The notes beneath the pieces are model-generated. The model ran no database searches and was not told the origin of the DNA. It worked only from the letters and a program-made list of their open reading frames with translations. A program made the position numbers and the translations under genes. A DNA stretch of 64,000 bases. Source: Basidiobolus meristosporus CBS 931.73. Lineage: Eukaryota > Basidiobolomycota > Basidiobolomycetes > Basidiobolales > Basidiobolaceae. The DNA is taken from contig MCFE01000420.1 in assembly GCA_002104905.1 (NCBI GenBank), positions 1-64,000 on the forward strand, read 5' to 3'. Below are positions 35,494 through 45,786 of this stretch, piece by piece (position 1 is the stretch's first letter; each line of letters starts with the position of its first letter).

Positions 35494-36344
35494 TCGTGCG
35501 TTGGGATTCTACCGAGAACCATAGCATATATGTAATTAATTTTGTGGAAAGCAACCTTCTAATCAGCGGAATTCTCTCGGAACACGGCGCCTCTTGGTTG
35601 GATATACAACATGATGCTTGCTATATCCGAACCTTTTGCATCCCCTTTAAATAATCGATTCTATGTAAATTTTCCACCCGTCATCATAATATGTGTACAT
35701 GTATCTTCTTCTCTACTCCGACTCCTCCCCCTTCTCCTTCGAACTTCTGCATTCCATCCGAGTGCGCCTTAGCGTCATTGTAGCACTCTATTGCATTGCT
35801 TATAACAACTACTCCCTACCTATTTCTGCTAGAGAGCATCTATCATCGCTTGCGCTACCACATCTTCGCTAATTTGATTGTTCAGTTATACGCCAAATGA
35901 AGGTGCATCTATACTACACAATATCCTGCGCAAGGCTTGAATCGTCTACAATAAACCAACGTATCTATAGGTTGCAATCTATATGTGACAAGTGAGGCCT
36001 ATCCAGCCAAATGGCAAAAAATTCCTCTAATCTCGGCTGGCTGAATCAGTAACGTCAGCGTTTTATTGGCGAAGAGAACAGCGATTTGCGGGGAACTCTA
36101 TGGCTATGGGTGCAGCGTGGGTTTCTACACGTACTGTAGCTTAGACATATTTCAGCAGATTTACAATGGGGTAGATTCTCCGGGGAATTAGGTGTTTACA
36201 AGCAACGGGCTATATCGGAGGGCACATCAACAACCTTGTCTTGTGCTACTCCTAGTGAATATTCGGTGCCATTAGCCTGGCACCCAGGAGGTAGTTTGAA
36301 AATAAACTGTGAATGGCGATCGTGCACTGGTGAAGAGCCGATAT
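35494..36344. other. Intergenic, convergent 3' ends
   Basis: Lies between the 3' ends of the PAS gene (+) and the EED gene (-). Nothing beyond short chance frames is seen. Composition is ordinary with CpG present. Confidence 0.6.
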
Positions 36345-37885
36345 CTAGCTAAATCGTTGACTGGCCCACTCTTTCAATGTTTCGTCGTCTATATACTCGT
36401 AGCGCCAGATATACGAATCCTCGCCAGCGCACAGGATATTTCTATTAAAGTTGAAGTGGATGGGTTGGTGTGTAAGGGGCTACGCTGTGTAACAAGAAAT
36501 ACCTGCAGTCCCTAGAAAATGCGCAACACCTGACTGCCTTGGTAGAGCGTTTGTGGCGTAATTCAGTGACCAACTTACCAGTTTCTAGATTGTATACATA
36601 TGCTGCGCCGACACTATTTCCAACGCAGAAAAATCTATTGTCCATACTACGAGCTTTGTTATGGTTTGATGGGGTTACTAATAGGTGAGGTTCAAGACCG
36701 ACCTGACATCGAACCGGCATCGATTGTATGCACTATTGCGTATATGGAATGTATGAAGGATCTGGAAATTGGGGAATTAGTTGCATGAGCCATCCACAAT
36801 ACGCACTAACTCAGGGAGTAGTCAACCTGGAGGGTAATGGGGTTCCATAGTTCTACTTTCCCGTCTATGAATTTTGAAAGAACATGGCTCCCAACATATC
36901 TCATACAATCTAGTTTTTTATGTAAGTTATCAATCCACAAAAATTATGGAACCTTCCAATACCGATGTACTTGGCGCATGTTCTTCTTACAGAATAGTTT
37001 AGACTTGCCTTGGGACACAATTGCAGTTGGGACCTTGTCATGATAGGCAATGGCCATTCATAGACCTCTCCTGCGTAACTACCGCTCAAAAAGGTCGATC
37101 CACTTGGGTTAAAACACTATGTAGCATTGTAAGCATTTGTGTTATAGATATTGGTGTGAGATGTAGCACAACACCATAGCTGAGGCCTTCACTGGATACT
37201 TCTGTAAACAGGTCCCGCTCTGTACGTCCCACAAACGTACTGTCCCGTCTTTTGAGGCTGAAAGGATATATTGGTTATCCTCAGGTGAGACATCTAAATG
37301 GGTAACAGCACCTGGGACAGTATGATTGTAGTTAGCAAAGCGAGGCTTTGAAGGATACTGGAGTATATTATCAACCACTATGTCCTACTAGCTTTCGAAG
37401 CTCTTTTGAGCATGCGACACTCAATATATGGATGCAAGCGTCCTGACCAGCAACTGCCAGTATGGTGTCATCTTCAATACTCAACCAACAACAAGTGAGA
37501 AGCTCCTATACAATTTTTTGCGTGAGTTTTTTCTGGCACACTGAAATATTAGCAGTAGATGAACACAAACTTGAGGGGTTGTGGATTTCACATTCGGCCC
37601 TTCACTCAAAGTAAAGTAGGACATTATGTCTAAGTGGTCTCCACAATGTTCATTGTCATATATATTGGCTTGAGAGCCGCCTACAGTAGCTAATATGTTG
37701 CTGGTATCACTCTCGTCCCGTTCAGCCAAGCCACATTTGTCTAATGTTTTAGTGAGGTTCGCCCCTAAAGGCGTGAAGTGGAACATTATTTGGTTGATGT
37801 CTTGGCCATGGTTTTCTTTTACTATACGGCGCAATCTCAGGTTCTTGAATATATTTTCTTGTTGTTGCACTTCGGTCAAATCCAT
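36345..37885 (-). CDS. eed: Polycomb EED/ESC-type WD40 protein (PRC2 subunit homologue)
   Basis: Eight exons on the minus strand: 37885-37571, 37505-37376, 37311-37175, 37116-36963, 36909-36827, 36761-36703, 36646-36503 and 36441-36345. All junctions keep phase, giving about 372 residues against 441 in human EED. WD-type blades are visible in order: ILATVGGSQANIYD; LAVAGQDACIHIL; ILSASKDGTVRLWDV; FLSGSYAGEVYEWPL; the EED-diagnostic SVRRTCAKYIDCMRY followed by VLSK; then SMDNRFFCVGNSVG and AFSRDC...ILCAGEDSYIWRYE at the C terminus. The SxR....Y(I/V)DC(V/M)R and SMD...GN.VG blocks point to EED rather than to a generic WD40 protein. EED scaffolds PRC2 and reads H3K27me3 through an aromatic cage. 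Whether the cage residues are kept needs an alignment. Exon 4 to 5 uses a GTATTG donor; the TAA seen by simple read-through lies inside that intron. The gene faces the PAS gene tail to tail. Confidence 0.8.
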
Positions 37886-38713
37886 GTTTTCCCGTTATGT
37901 AATGTTTCTCAATTAATGCTTTAGAATCCTCTTGGGGAGTCTGGGAACGGTTGGACGTCTAAATCAATATTGTACAGTGTACGTATCTCACGTGTAGACA
38001 ATGCTATCCATCAGTTAAACAACTATGGAGCATGACTGGATTTGACTAGCTGAATTTAGGAGTATCACTAATTCAATCATATATACATCTATGGCAATGA
38101 CTTTTCTTAGCGCCTAGTCATCACGAGCCAGATTGGAAAGCTGATCTAAAGCGTATCTGGACTAATTGGTCAAGTATCAGACTCCAATAAGCATGGCCTC
38201 CTCTGGGCCACTACATACAAATACATGTGCACAATCCCAAGCACTCTAGCCAAACGATAGGGGCTTAAGAATCAGCTCTGGAACCAATCATGAATCATTT
38301 GATCTATTATAATGCGGAGCATACATTGCTCATTCCAAATCCCTGATGAAGGCCAATTCTGGAATAAACCGCCAACAGGTCATCACGTAGTGTGTCTTGA
38401 ATGTACGCTTAAGATGACAGGATCTAGACTGCAGTACTTAATTGGCCTTCATATGGATGTCTATAGTTCAATGTCGCTTACACGGCGTCTGATCTTCATG
38501 TCAAACTGTGTAGATAATACAAGCTGGAATGCATTCATAAGTGTGGTAAGCGATTTACATTTATTCCTGATTCAGGAATACGAAAAAATTCCATATGGTA
38601 CAAACGAAACGGCTTCATAGCACGTCAGAAGTTTTCAAGGAATGACAAGCAATCCCGTAAGTGGTTAAATACAAAACTCATTGAAGCCCAAGAGTGTAGA
38701 GGCAGGGCTGTCG
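37886..38713. other. Intergenic region, nothing recognised
   Basis: Contains the upstream region of the EED gene. A plus-strand frame of 102 codons (38312-38620) has no recognised domain and is probably chance. Confidence 0.5.
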
Positions 38714-38890
38714 TTAGCAGCGGGAATTTCTTCCCATACAGACCGGCAGGTAGTCCATAGGATCCATGTTATATCTGAAATCTTTCATTTGAATGGCGGC
38801 GGTATCAACATGTACAATAGGAAAAATCGGACGAGCGCTTGTAATGGCCGCAATGGAGATTAATGCCAAAAGAGATGCTTTATGGAACAT
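38714..38890 (-). CDS. Small secreted peptide, 58 residues
   Basis: The frame starts at an ATG at 38890 and encodes a textbook signal peptide: MFHKASLLALISIAAITSA, with a short basic n-region, hydrophobic core and A-x-A-like cleavage site. A mature part of about 39 residues follows, ending VCMGRNSRC, with two cysteines seven residues apart. Upstream in-frame ATG at 38932 is less likely because it would bury the signal sequence. A TATATAAG box stands about 65 bases upstream. No homologue is recognised. A secreted effector, peptide signal or antimicrobial-like peptide is possible, but the sequence shows only secretion. It sits alone between intergenic stretches. Confidence 0.55.
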   Translation of the reverse strand: MFHKASLLALISIAAITSARPIFPIVHVDTAAIQMKDFRYNMDPMDYLPVCMGRNSRC

Positions 38891-38952
38891 GATGTGTGTT
38901 TGAAAGATAAGGTCGTCTACGCTTGAGTACAAATGCGAGGATGGGCGTTCAG

Positions 38953-38960
38953 CTTATATA
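38953..38960 (-). promoter_or_regulatory. TATA box of the small secreted peptide gene
   Basis: TATATAAG on the minus strand, about 65 bases before the ATG at 38890, a normal distance for a fungal TATA element with a short leader. Confidence 0.5.
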
Positions 38961-40195
38961 CCGTTTGATCCATCGCCATTAATTAGCATAATTGGGGATC
39001 GTCATATATATGCCTGTATCCACATATATACAGTATTTGAAACGGGTATTCGAGTTCAGCATAGTGGGGATGATGTATGTGCTGCAAGTCTGAATCGATC
39101 ACTTGTGTTCACAAATGTAGAATCATTTCGGACACTGATGTGGCATCCTTAATCGTATATTTCTAAGCCTCCGTATACCACCTGATAGGATAGCCCCTTT
39201 TGACAAACTAGTAGCGTGCACCCGGTAAATACCTCAGTTGTTTATACACGGACAACGGTCAGCTCTGAATACTCATTTCACCGCCACTTAGTGACTCGTA
39301 TTTCTTGTCAGAGAGTGACGGCTCTTGAGGCGACTGGTATTGATCTAATTTGTCTCATTTGGAAATGGCCTCAAACAACCTCATTGGTGTTGAGCTTTTC
39401 TCCTTGAAAGCACCAAAGACTAATTGCTATTAACAGGCATGCTGAAAGGCTGGTAGAGGAACATTGGCCAATGAAACTTTGCTGTGCCAAGGCCAAAGGT
39501 AAGACATTGTCAGATGACCGCTTGCAGAACAAAGATCGGTGCATCTGTATTGGTTGAGCCATCATACATAAAAATTCATGGTTACTTCATCATTATATGC
39601 ATAATCAACTGTAATCGCCGTAAATTGAAACTCTGCAGCCTTCTGAAGGCTCAACGACCTGACTACGCTTGTTATGTTTAGCCAGCACCTAGAGCATACA
39701 TGGCGTTGTGGTCATCTATTGTGAGGACTTATCTAAAACCCAACCTCGTCAAATCAAGTTAGTATGGGTATTCATGGAGTCAAATGTGAAGAAAGTGGTG
39801 TGAGCCTTGCTTCACCGTCGTTATTTTCCCTGTGTTTCAGTAATATCCCGGGTCACTAAACATCCTCCTCTCTCGTACCCAAGGTTTGTTACAGTACGCT
39901 GAATTGAAGTCCTACGGGGTTTGAAAGCTTGTCTGTACTACCACCAATGATTTGCTGAACCTCTGGCCTAGCTAGGTTTCGAAAACGAGTTGTGCCAACA
40001 GTTAGGGCTGACGTAAATGTGCTTCACAACGTTGCACACCAATCAGGTTTGCTCAGTACGCTCCATTCACGCACGAACAGCTTACTATGAATGTCCTATC
40101 TGTATAATATTCCAACTTGAGCAGCACTTCGTGCGAATGATTTGATTTATTAAGTGGTGACTTGGTACGGCAGAGTACATATGTAATTACTTATT
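38961..40195. other. Intergenic region, nothing recognised
   Basis: Only short frames on either strand. Contains the downstream region of the senescence-domain gene. No repeat relationship to other parts of the window was noticed. Confidence 0.5.
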
Positions 40196-41401
40196 TTAAG
40201 CATCCTTTTGTAACTTTGTCGAAGGGCCAGCTAGGCTCGACATGTTATTCTCAGCAGCAACACGGGCTTCCTCTGTCTTCTTGTTATTATCATGAGCTAT
40301 GTTCTTGGCCACTCCCTTCAAGGCTCTTCTAACGAATGCTCGCCTAGAGATGCCGTTCGCGTCAAAGTATACAAGAGATACATTCCCAAGTATGTCTAAT
40401 GTCTCCGATGCCAAATTGCCGGCTTCATTTCCATATTTATGAGTTATCACTTCGGATGTGGCAGCCCGAGCATCGTTCAAGACCAACACAACACCTTGTT
40501 CTAGGCCTTGAAATATATTTCCGATTGCAATGATTGAGCTTCTGGCAAGGTTGCGGATGGTACGCGCAGTAGGGCTTGATTCTGCGCTTTCAGCTGGGAC
40601 AATCAAGTTGCCAATTTTGGCTCCCACGCCCACAGCAATATTGGCAATTTGCGTCACAACATACCGTGTGGCCTTCAGAGCTGTGCTTGAATAGCTTTTA
40701 ATCGTTCTAATTCTATTGATGGTAACTGCTTCGAACACAAGTGGCTTTTCATTTGGGGAGAGCGAGGCTTGTAATTTCTCGCTCCCGTATTTTATCCCCT
40801 GGGATAGGTATTCAGCACTTTTGACCAGATTGGTAGAGATATATTCTGAGCTGGAGACCAGGAAGTCGCCTTCAGTGGATAGCTTCACCCTTCTAACATC
40901 CTGGTTTTGCTCTTTCGAGGCATCTTCATCAACTTCGATAATGACTGGGGTTTTGTCATCAGCGATACTAACTTGATCTTCCTCAACCAGTTTTACTTTG
41001 TCCGACAGTACGCCAACAACTTGCCCAGCGTCGTCAACCATTGCCAGTGTATTCTGGTAGCTTCCTTGCCTCGATAAAATGCCATAATTTGCCAATAGGT
41101 CCTCGAATATATCCACCTCTTCCTTTGGAGCATCCAACAAATCCAATTGATGTTGTATGGAATCATCAGAATGGATTATGAAGGAATTATCATTGGGGCG
41201 GACTATCTTTGTCTTGGGCAAGATCAGCAAGCTAAACTGCTTCTCGCCAATGTACAAGAGACATGCGGGGGTATTATCGGAATTGTGAGCCAAGTGAAAG
41301 GCACGAAGCTCACCAACTATCTCTTCTGAGTTATTGTCATCTAGCGAATGGCAACGGACTGTAGGAAGAGCAAAGATGAATTCAAGAGTTTCTTGTGACA
41401 T
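40196..41401 (-). CDS. Senescence/spartin-domain protein
   Basis: Single exon of 401 residues. The N-terminal 150 residues form a beta-rich domain (LLYIGEKQFSLLILPKTKI), like the region preceding the senescence domain in spartin and plant ERD7-type proteins. A short acidic linker follows (about 150-185). The C-terminal half (about 190-370) is Ala/Gly-rich and amphipathic: YLSQGIKYGSEKLQ, ATRYVVTQIANIAVGVG, GNIFQGLEQGVVLVLNDAR and NEAGNLASETLDILGN. This matches the senescence domain (Pfam PF06911) by pattern. In animals and plants this domain binds lipids and associates with lipid droplets and membranes. A comparable role here is inferred. No MIT domain is visible at the N terminus. The start is the only ATG in frame ahead of conserved sequence. 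Confidence 0.75.
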   Translation of the reverse strand: MSQETLEFIFALPTVRCHSLDDNNSEEIVGELRAFHLAHNSDNTPACLLYIGEKQFSLLILPKTKIVRPNDNSFIIHSDDSIQHQLDLLDAPKEEVDIFEDLLANYGILSRQGSYQNTLAMVDDAGQVVGVLSDKVKLVEEDQVSIADDKTPVIIEVDEDASKEQNQDVRRVKLSTEGDFLVSSSEYISTNLVKSAEYLSQGIKYGSEKLQASLSPNEKPLVFEAVTINRIRTIKSYSSTALKATRYVVTQIANIAVGVGAKIGNLIVPAESAESSPTARTIRNLARSSIIAIGNIFQGLEQGVVLVLNDARAATSEVITHKYGNEAGNLASETLDILGNVSLVYFDANGISRRAFVRRALKGVAKNIAHDNNKKTEEARVAAENNMSSLAGPSTKLQKDA

Positions 41402-43032
41402 GGTGATGTATGAAGTGTATGTATTTTAGAGTATTGATACGACCTCGCATTTATATGGGTTGCTTCATTGCGCCGCATAGACATCATCTTAGCCAATTGA
41501 TATCCAGATGAGTAACCAGGATAGCTTTAATTTACCTACTCCTTTGTCACACTGGATGCAGCTCATCGAAATGACAACGTCACAGATATGAAAGAGGAAA
41601 TTCTGATTACCTCGGTGCTTAATCAAAAGGTACAGCCATGCTAGACATTGAAGCTTGGCAAGCACACTCTCATGATATCGGTGTCGCAGCTGGACTACCA
41701 AACAGCCAGCTGGCAGTTACTTTCTGCTTGTTGACGATCGGTTTCAAACCCGCTCGCCTGTAGCTTGAACGGGCCAAGGGTTTATGTACAGAAAAAAGCA
41801 TCCGTCAAATGAACTGCTCCTACGACTGAGCATAGTATACTAAACACATTCGGCACAATGCACCGATCAGTGAGCGACAGAAACCAGCAGGCGTAGGTGT
41901 TTAGTTTATCATCAACTATATCCCGAAATCCCTACGCTAGAAAAACCATACTTCATGATGACAACCACGGTAGCAAATCGAGAACATTGCGTGACAATAG
42001 TAATGTTGCATCCTATCTCACGCTCATTCAATGTTCACATAACTGAAAGCTATTGCAAAAGAATTAGCTAATCACCGTTCCAACCTCCACCCAAGTATGG
42101 TTAATGATGATTCCCGTGAAACTCGACATTTCAACCAAATGCACCACAACAAGCTTTTGCGTCCAGATCAACATTCGACTTCCCCCAACAGTACCGGCAA
42201 TTAAGGTATATAGCTGCCATATCCGGCTTGAGCTGCTCACAACAATCCAACCCCTCGCCGGCCGTAGCCATGATCGGATTGGTACATGTACGTATTTGAT
42301 CATTTCAAGTTGCTGGGAATGGAAATGAGTGCGCAGTTCACTGCTAATCTTAGAGCATCTCAACTTCTGAGACAAGCTGCAACATCACGAGCTAATTCAG
42401 TATCAATGCCCAACATCCAGCACCCAGCACTGCCACCCTAGCCAGACGACCGGCTGCCATAGCAAGCGCAGAGAACTGTGCAGTGGCCCACTGGCTTATT
42501 CTTGTTGGGTCTTGATGGAGGGGACGTGTCTGGATTTGCTGGGCGGGTGACTGCCAGCAATGTCCGCACTACAGCTGGATGGCATCTGTCCCCTCCACTT
42601 GCCAATGGAAAATATCCGAGTCTTTGAGTTCTGCGTAGTAAATTGATTCCAGGCACGAGACACGTTCTCTGCTTGATTCCGACCGCACCCTTCATCCAGA
42701 TAAATGTGTATGTTTCGAAATGGCCATGATTCTGGAAATCAGGAGAGGTTGGTCAAGAGTGCAATATATCTCGAAACGCTCCATACCCATAAATGAGTGG
42801 TTTCCACTTCCTCGGGGTATTCAGGTGGAGATGGAAAAATACATGTGTACGCCCAAATCAATAAAATGTACCATTGTGCAATCTGATTGAGACAAATAAT
42901 CATGGATTCTTTAATGATTCGCCCGCTTATCTCTTGGTACATGGCCTCTCATATTAGGAATTATATATATCAGCAAGCACCAGCCTCTCCGTACCAGATT
43001 GCGTTTTTTTCCTGGAAAATCGATTTGTATTG
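41402..43032. other. Divergent intergenic region
   Basis: Lies between the starts of the senescence-domain gene (-) and the Prm10-like gene (+), so it should hold both promoters. Frames here are short and without recognisable domains. No repeats were matched. Confidence 0.5.
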
Positions 43033-44877
43033 ATGGACACAAGGAAAACCCAACCACGCCTAATTACAGAACCGTTGAGTAGCGACGACAGCGACGACAC
43101 TGGTTCTTCGAGCTCTTCTTCAGTTGCGTCAGAGTCGCCCACTCGTAATCCAGTATTGCCCAATAGAGAGAGTGCTCAACCTCCCGCTTATTCAAGAGAA
43201 ATTCGCTCGATGAGAGATGAAAATGCCGGTGGCCCAACTGCACCCCTTTTGGCTTCAGGCTACTCCCAGAGCTACACTGCACCTAGTAGACAGACCTCCT
43301 CGGCCAACAAAGATATGCCCCCCCTCCCAGTGCCTCGTAATAGAAACGTCTCTTTTGAAACGCCCTCTGTTCCTTTCTTACCCCTCACTAGGAGCAGAAC
43401 TCTAGAAAGTCGTAATCAAGTTGCCGAGGATCTTGTTGATCGCTTCTCTCTTGGAGCCTCGCCAGCTCGCAATGGAATTCTATCCAACCTGCTGAAGCTC
43501 CACAACGCCTCTGCCAACGCACATACAACCTCAGATAGCAGCTCCTTGAACGGGGGTGTTGTAATTCACGATTTAACAAAGGAGGGCCGACGCAATGACG
43601 AGGAGGTCGCACGCTTTCTCGAAAGACGTTCTACCATCACCACCATAGCAGAAGCTTTGCTTCATCAGGACTACTTTATTCTCTTGTCCAAAGCGATGGT
43701 GTTGTTCGGTGCCCCCGCTCACCGTCTGGAAGATAACATGAATCGTGCGTCGGTAGCCCTTGGCGTGGACGCCTCGTTTGCGTTTTTACCTGGGCTGATC
43801 CTGGTTTCCTTCGGGGATGAAGACACGCACACGAGCGAGACTCATATTATCAAGGCCGAGCCAAACTTCGATATGTACAAGCTGAATCGAGTGAATGACA
43901 TATCAAAAAGCGTTATCTATGGTGAGATCGATGTCGAGGATGCGTACGATGAGATTGAAACGTTGCTGGAATCGCCGCCACTCTATCCATGGTGGATGGA
44001 TATTGTTGTATACAGTGTGTCGTCCTTTTTAATATGCCCATTAGCCTTCGGCGGAGATTGGATTGATGGCTTAGTGAGCGGTCTGCTCGGCCTGGTGGTG
44101 GGTAGCTTGCAACAACTCGCTCGAAGAATCTTCAACTACTCAACTGTGTTCGAGGTGACCGCTGCAGTGATCTGCTCATTCATAGCCACCGCCCTTCACC
44201 GACATATATGTTATACGTCGGTAGTCCTCTCGTCTGTTTATAATTTATTGCCAGGCCTGACGTTTGCCACCTCCGTCATGGAGTTGGCCTCCAGAAACAT
44301 CAACTCAGGCGTCATCCGGATGGGCTATGCGCTGGTGCTCTCTTTCATGTTTGGGTTTGGGTTGACCTTTGGGTCTCAATTGTGGAGGAATCTAAACGAC
44401 CTGGACGGGCCGGTGGATACATCGAACTGCCACCCAGTAGACCCATCGTGGTACTTCCTCCTTCTTCCTCTGCTCAGCATAAGCTACAACATCAATCTGC
44501 AATCCCACCCACGCCAATGGCCACTCATGATATGCTTGGGCGCTGTTGGGTTCGGCACATCCTTCCACACGTCCAAGCGCTACGACGAGACGACCTCGGC
44601 TGCCATCTCGGCATTTGCCCTCGGCTTGGTAGGGAATCTCTATTCCCGTATCACACATAGAACAAGTTTTGCTGCCACCATGTCTGCGGTCATGATTTTG
44701 GTACCCGGAACCCTTGGAGTCCGCGGAGTGTACGATGCGCTTTTGCATGCCGGGAAAGGATCCACCTTAGCCTTCGAGATGGTCATTATTCCACTAAGCA
44801 TTGCTGTAGGTCTGTTTATGGCCACGCTACTGATTTACCCGACCGGCAAGCGGAGAACGGCTCTCTTGGCGTTCTGA
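43033..44877 (+). CDS. PRM10: Prm10-like ThrE-family membrane protein
   Basis: Single exon, 614 residues. Residues 1 to about 185 are Ser/Pro-rich and probably cytosolic. From about 195 a DUF1212/ThrE domain begins (FGAPAHRLEDNMNRAS, FAFLPGLILVSFGD). It continues with several transmembrane helices (MDIVVYSVSSFLICPLAFGG; LVSGLLGLVVGSLQQLAR; NLLPGLTFATSVMELASRN). A second membrane domain at about 475-605 matches the DUF3815/ThrE_2 course (WPLMICLGAVGFGTSF; SAVMILVPGTLGVRGVYDAL). ThrE of corynebacteria exports threonine. The fungal relatives include yeast Prm10, whose substrate is not established. The call on family is firm and the substrate is open. The ATG at 43033 is preceded by a TTG, not a longer ATG frame. 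Confidence 0.85.
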   Translation: MDTRKTQPRLITEPLSSDDSDDTGSSSSSSVASESPTRNPVLPNRESAQPPAYSREIRSMRDENAGGPTAPLLASGYSQSYTAPSRQTSSANKDMPPLPVPRNRNVSFETPSVPFLPLTRSRTLESRNQVAEDLVDRFSLGASPARNGILSNLLKLHNASANAHTTSDSSSLNGGVVIHDLTKEGRRNDEEVARFLERRSTITTIAEALLHQDYFILLSKAMVLFGAPAHRLEDNMNRASVALGVDASFAFLPGLILVSFGDEDTHTSETHIIKAEPNFDMYKLNRVNDISKSVIYGEIDVEDAYDEIETLLESPPLYPWWMDIVVYSVSSFLICPLAFGGDWIDGLVSGLLGLVVGSLQQLARRIFNYSTVFEVTAAVICSFIATALHRHICYTSVVLSSVYNLLPGLTFATSVMELASRNINSGVIRMGYALVLSFMFGFGLTFGSQLWRNLNDLDGPVDTSNCHPVDPSWYFLLLPLLSISYNINLQSHPRQWPLMICLGAVGFGTSFHTSKRYDETTSAAISAFALGLVGNLYSRITHRTSFAATMSAVMILVPGTLGVRGVYDALLHAGKGSTLAFEMVIIPLSIAVGLFMATLLIYPTGKRRTALLAF

Positions 44878-44993
44878 TTTCGAGCAACCCAGCCTCCCAT
44901 AGCCGTAACCCATGTTCATATATACGTTCGGGCCCACTTTACATAGTTATGTCTTCACCAACCAATTGTTAGTACTGCATCATCCTCTGACTT

Positions 44994-45362
44994 CTAATAG
45001 CTTTCCAATACCTCCCCCCTTCCATCATTCGCCTGAAGTTGTGATTGTAAATACTTCGACAGGCCCCGCCTCACGGGTGTATTAAACGAGTCAATATCCA
45101 TATACTTCACTTCCCTCTGGAACCTATCCACTGCTCGATGCAAAGTGTCGTTCAGAACAATCCTTGGAAATCCCATACGAGTGAGCAGGGTGTAAGATGC
45201 ATGCGATCGACGCCAGTAAGCATGGAGTATCCTGTGGATCAGTGTATTATTTATTTGATGACATATGTAAAACTTGATGAATGCTACGGATAGCGTTGGA
45301 GAGTAACGAACAGGAGAGCAGATTGCCAGCTGCCCATCAACAAGACAATGCAGTGATGACAT
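44994..45362 (-). CDS. Hypothetical short ORF between Prm10-like gene and ATP14
   Basis: 122-codon frame on the minus strand that begins 20 bases after the ATP14 stop. An internal GTAGCATTC...CCACAG stretch (about 45290-45241) could be an intron. If so, the downstream part would read ILHAYWRRSHASYTLLTRMG and continue as a helical, basic segment. No family was recognised; LYR-type mitochondrial assembly factors were considered without a convincing LYR start. It could simply be part of the ATP14 3' untranslated region. Confidence 0.2.
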   Translation of the reverse strand: MSSLHCLVDGQLAICSPVRYSPTLSVAFIKFYICHQINNTLIHRILHAYWRRSHASYTLLTRMGFPRIVLNDTLHRAVDRFQREVKYMDIDSFNTPVRRGLSKYLQSQLQANDGRGEVLESY

Positions 45363-45382
45363 CTGGCCTATCTGTGGGTTAC

Positions 45383-45786
45383 TTATTGAGAGGCGTTATC
45401 GTATGCAGCCAATTCATTAGCAATATCTTCATCAATCTTGGGAACTTCAGGGGCAGCAGGGAGCTTGAGGTCCTTGACTTGGCCAACTTCAGAGCCAGCT
45501 GCCTGAGCACTAGGCTTGTACCCCTTCAACGCCTTGATATACAAGTCCTGAACAACATCTGCGAAGAAACAGAGGTCAATGGGCGATCCGGGCAGGTCAA
45601 CGATCCCGGCGCTCGCTTACCTTTCATGCATACAGCTTGGGAAGAGAAGCCACGGACGGCAGTAGCGGTAGCAACAGAAGTCTACACGTGAAAGCGACGT
45701 TATCAGTAACAGAGCAGCCCGTGGTTGATATTCATCTGAATACATACTCTCAAAGAGCTAGAAACGAGAGTGCGAATGGCATACAT
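45383..45786 (-). CDS. ATP14: Mitochondrial F1Fo ATP synthase subunit h
   Basis: Three exons on the minus strand, 45786-45748, 45681-45621 and 45558-45383, separated by 66- and 62-base introns with GTATGT...GTAG and GTAAGC...GCAG borders, encode 91 residues. Residues 1 to about 32 are a Ser/Thr/Arg-rich mitochondrial presequence (MYAIRTLVSSSLR then VRGFSS). The mature start DVVQDLYIKALKGYKP is the signature of fungal subunit h, followed by an Ala/Pro/Lys linker and an acidic end (IDEDIANELAAYD). Subunit h is a peripheral-stalk component of fungal ATP synthase, the counterpart of mammalian F6. The gene is easily missed because no exon is longer than 60 codons. Confidence 0.85.

Noticed and set aside
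36900-36963. Premature TAA in the EED gene
   Set aside because: The TAA is met only if 36962-36910 is read through. A GTATTG donor and CTAG acceptor remove it and restore the conserved YIDCMRY block in phase.
42954-44825. Minus-strand frames opposite the Prm10-like gene
   Set aside because: They are frame shadows of a 614-codon gene with clear membrane domains on the plus strand.
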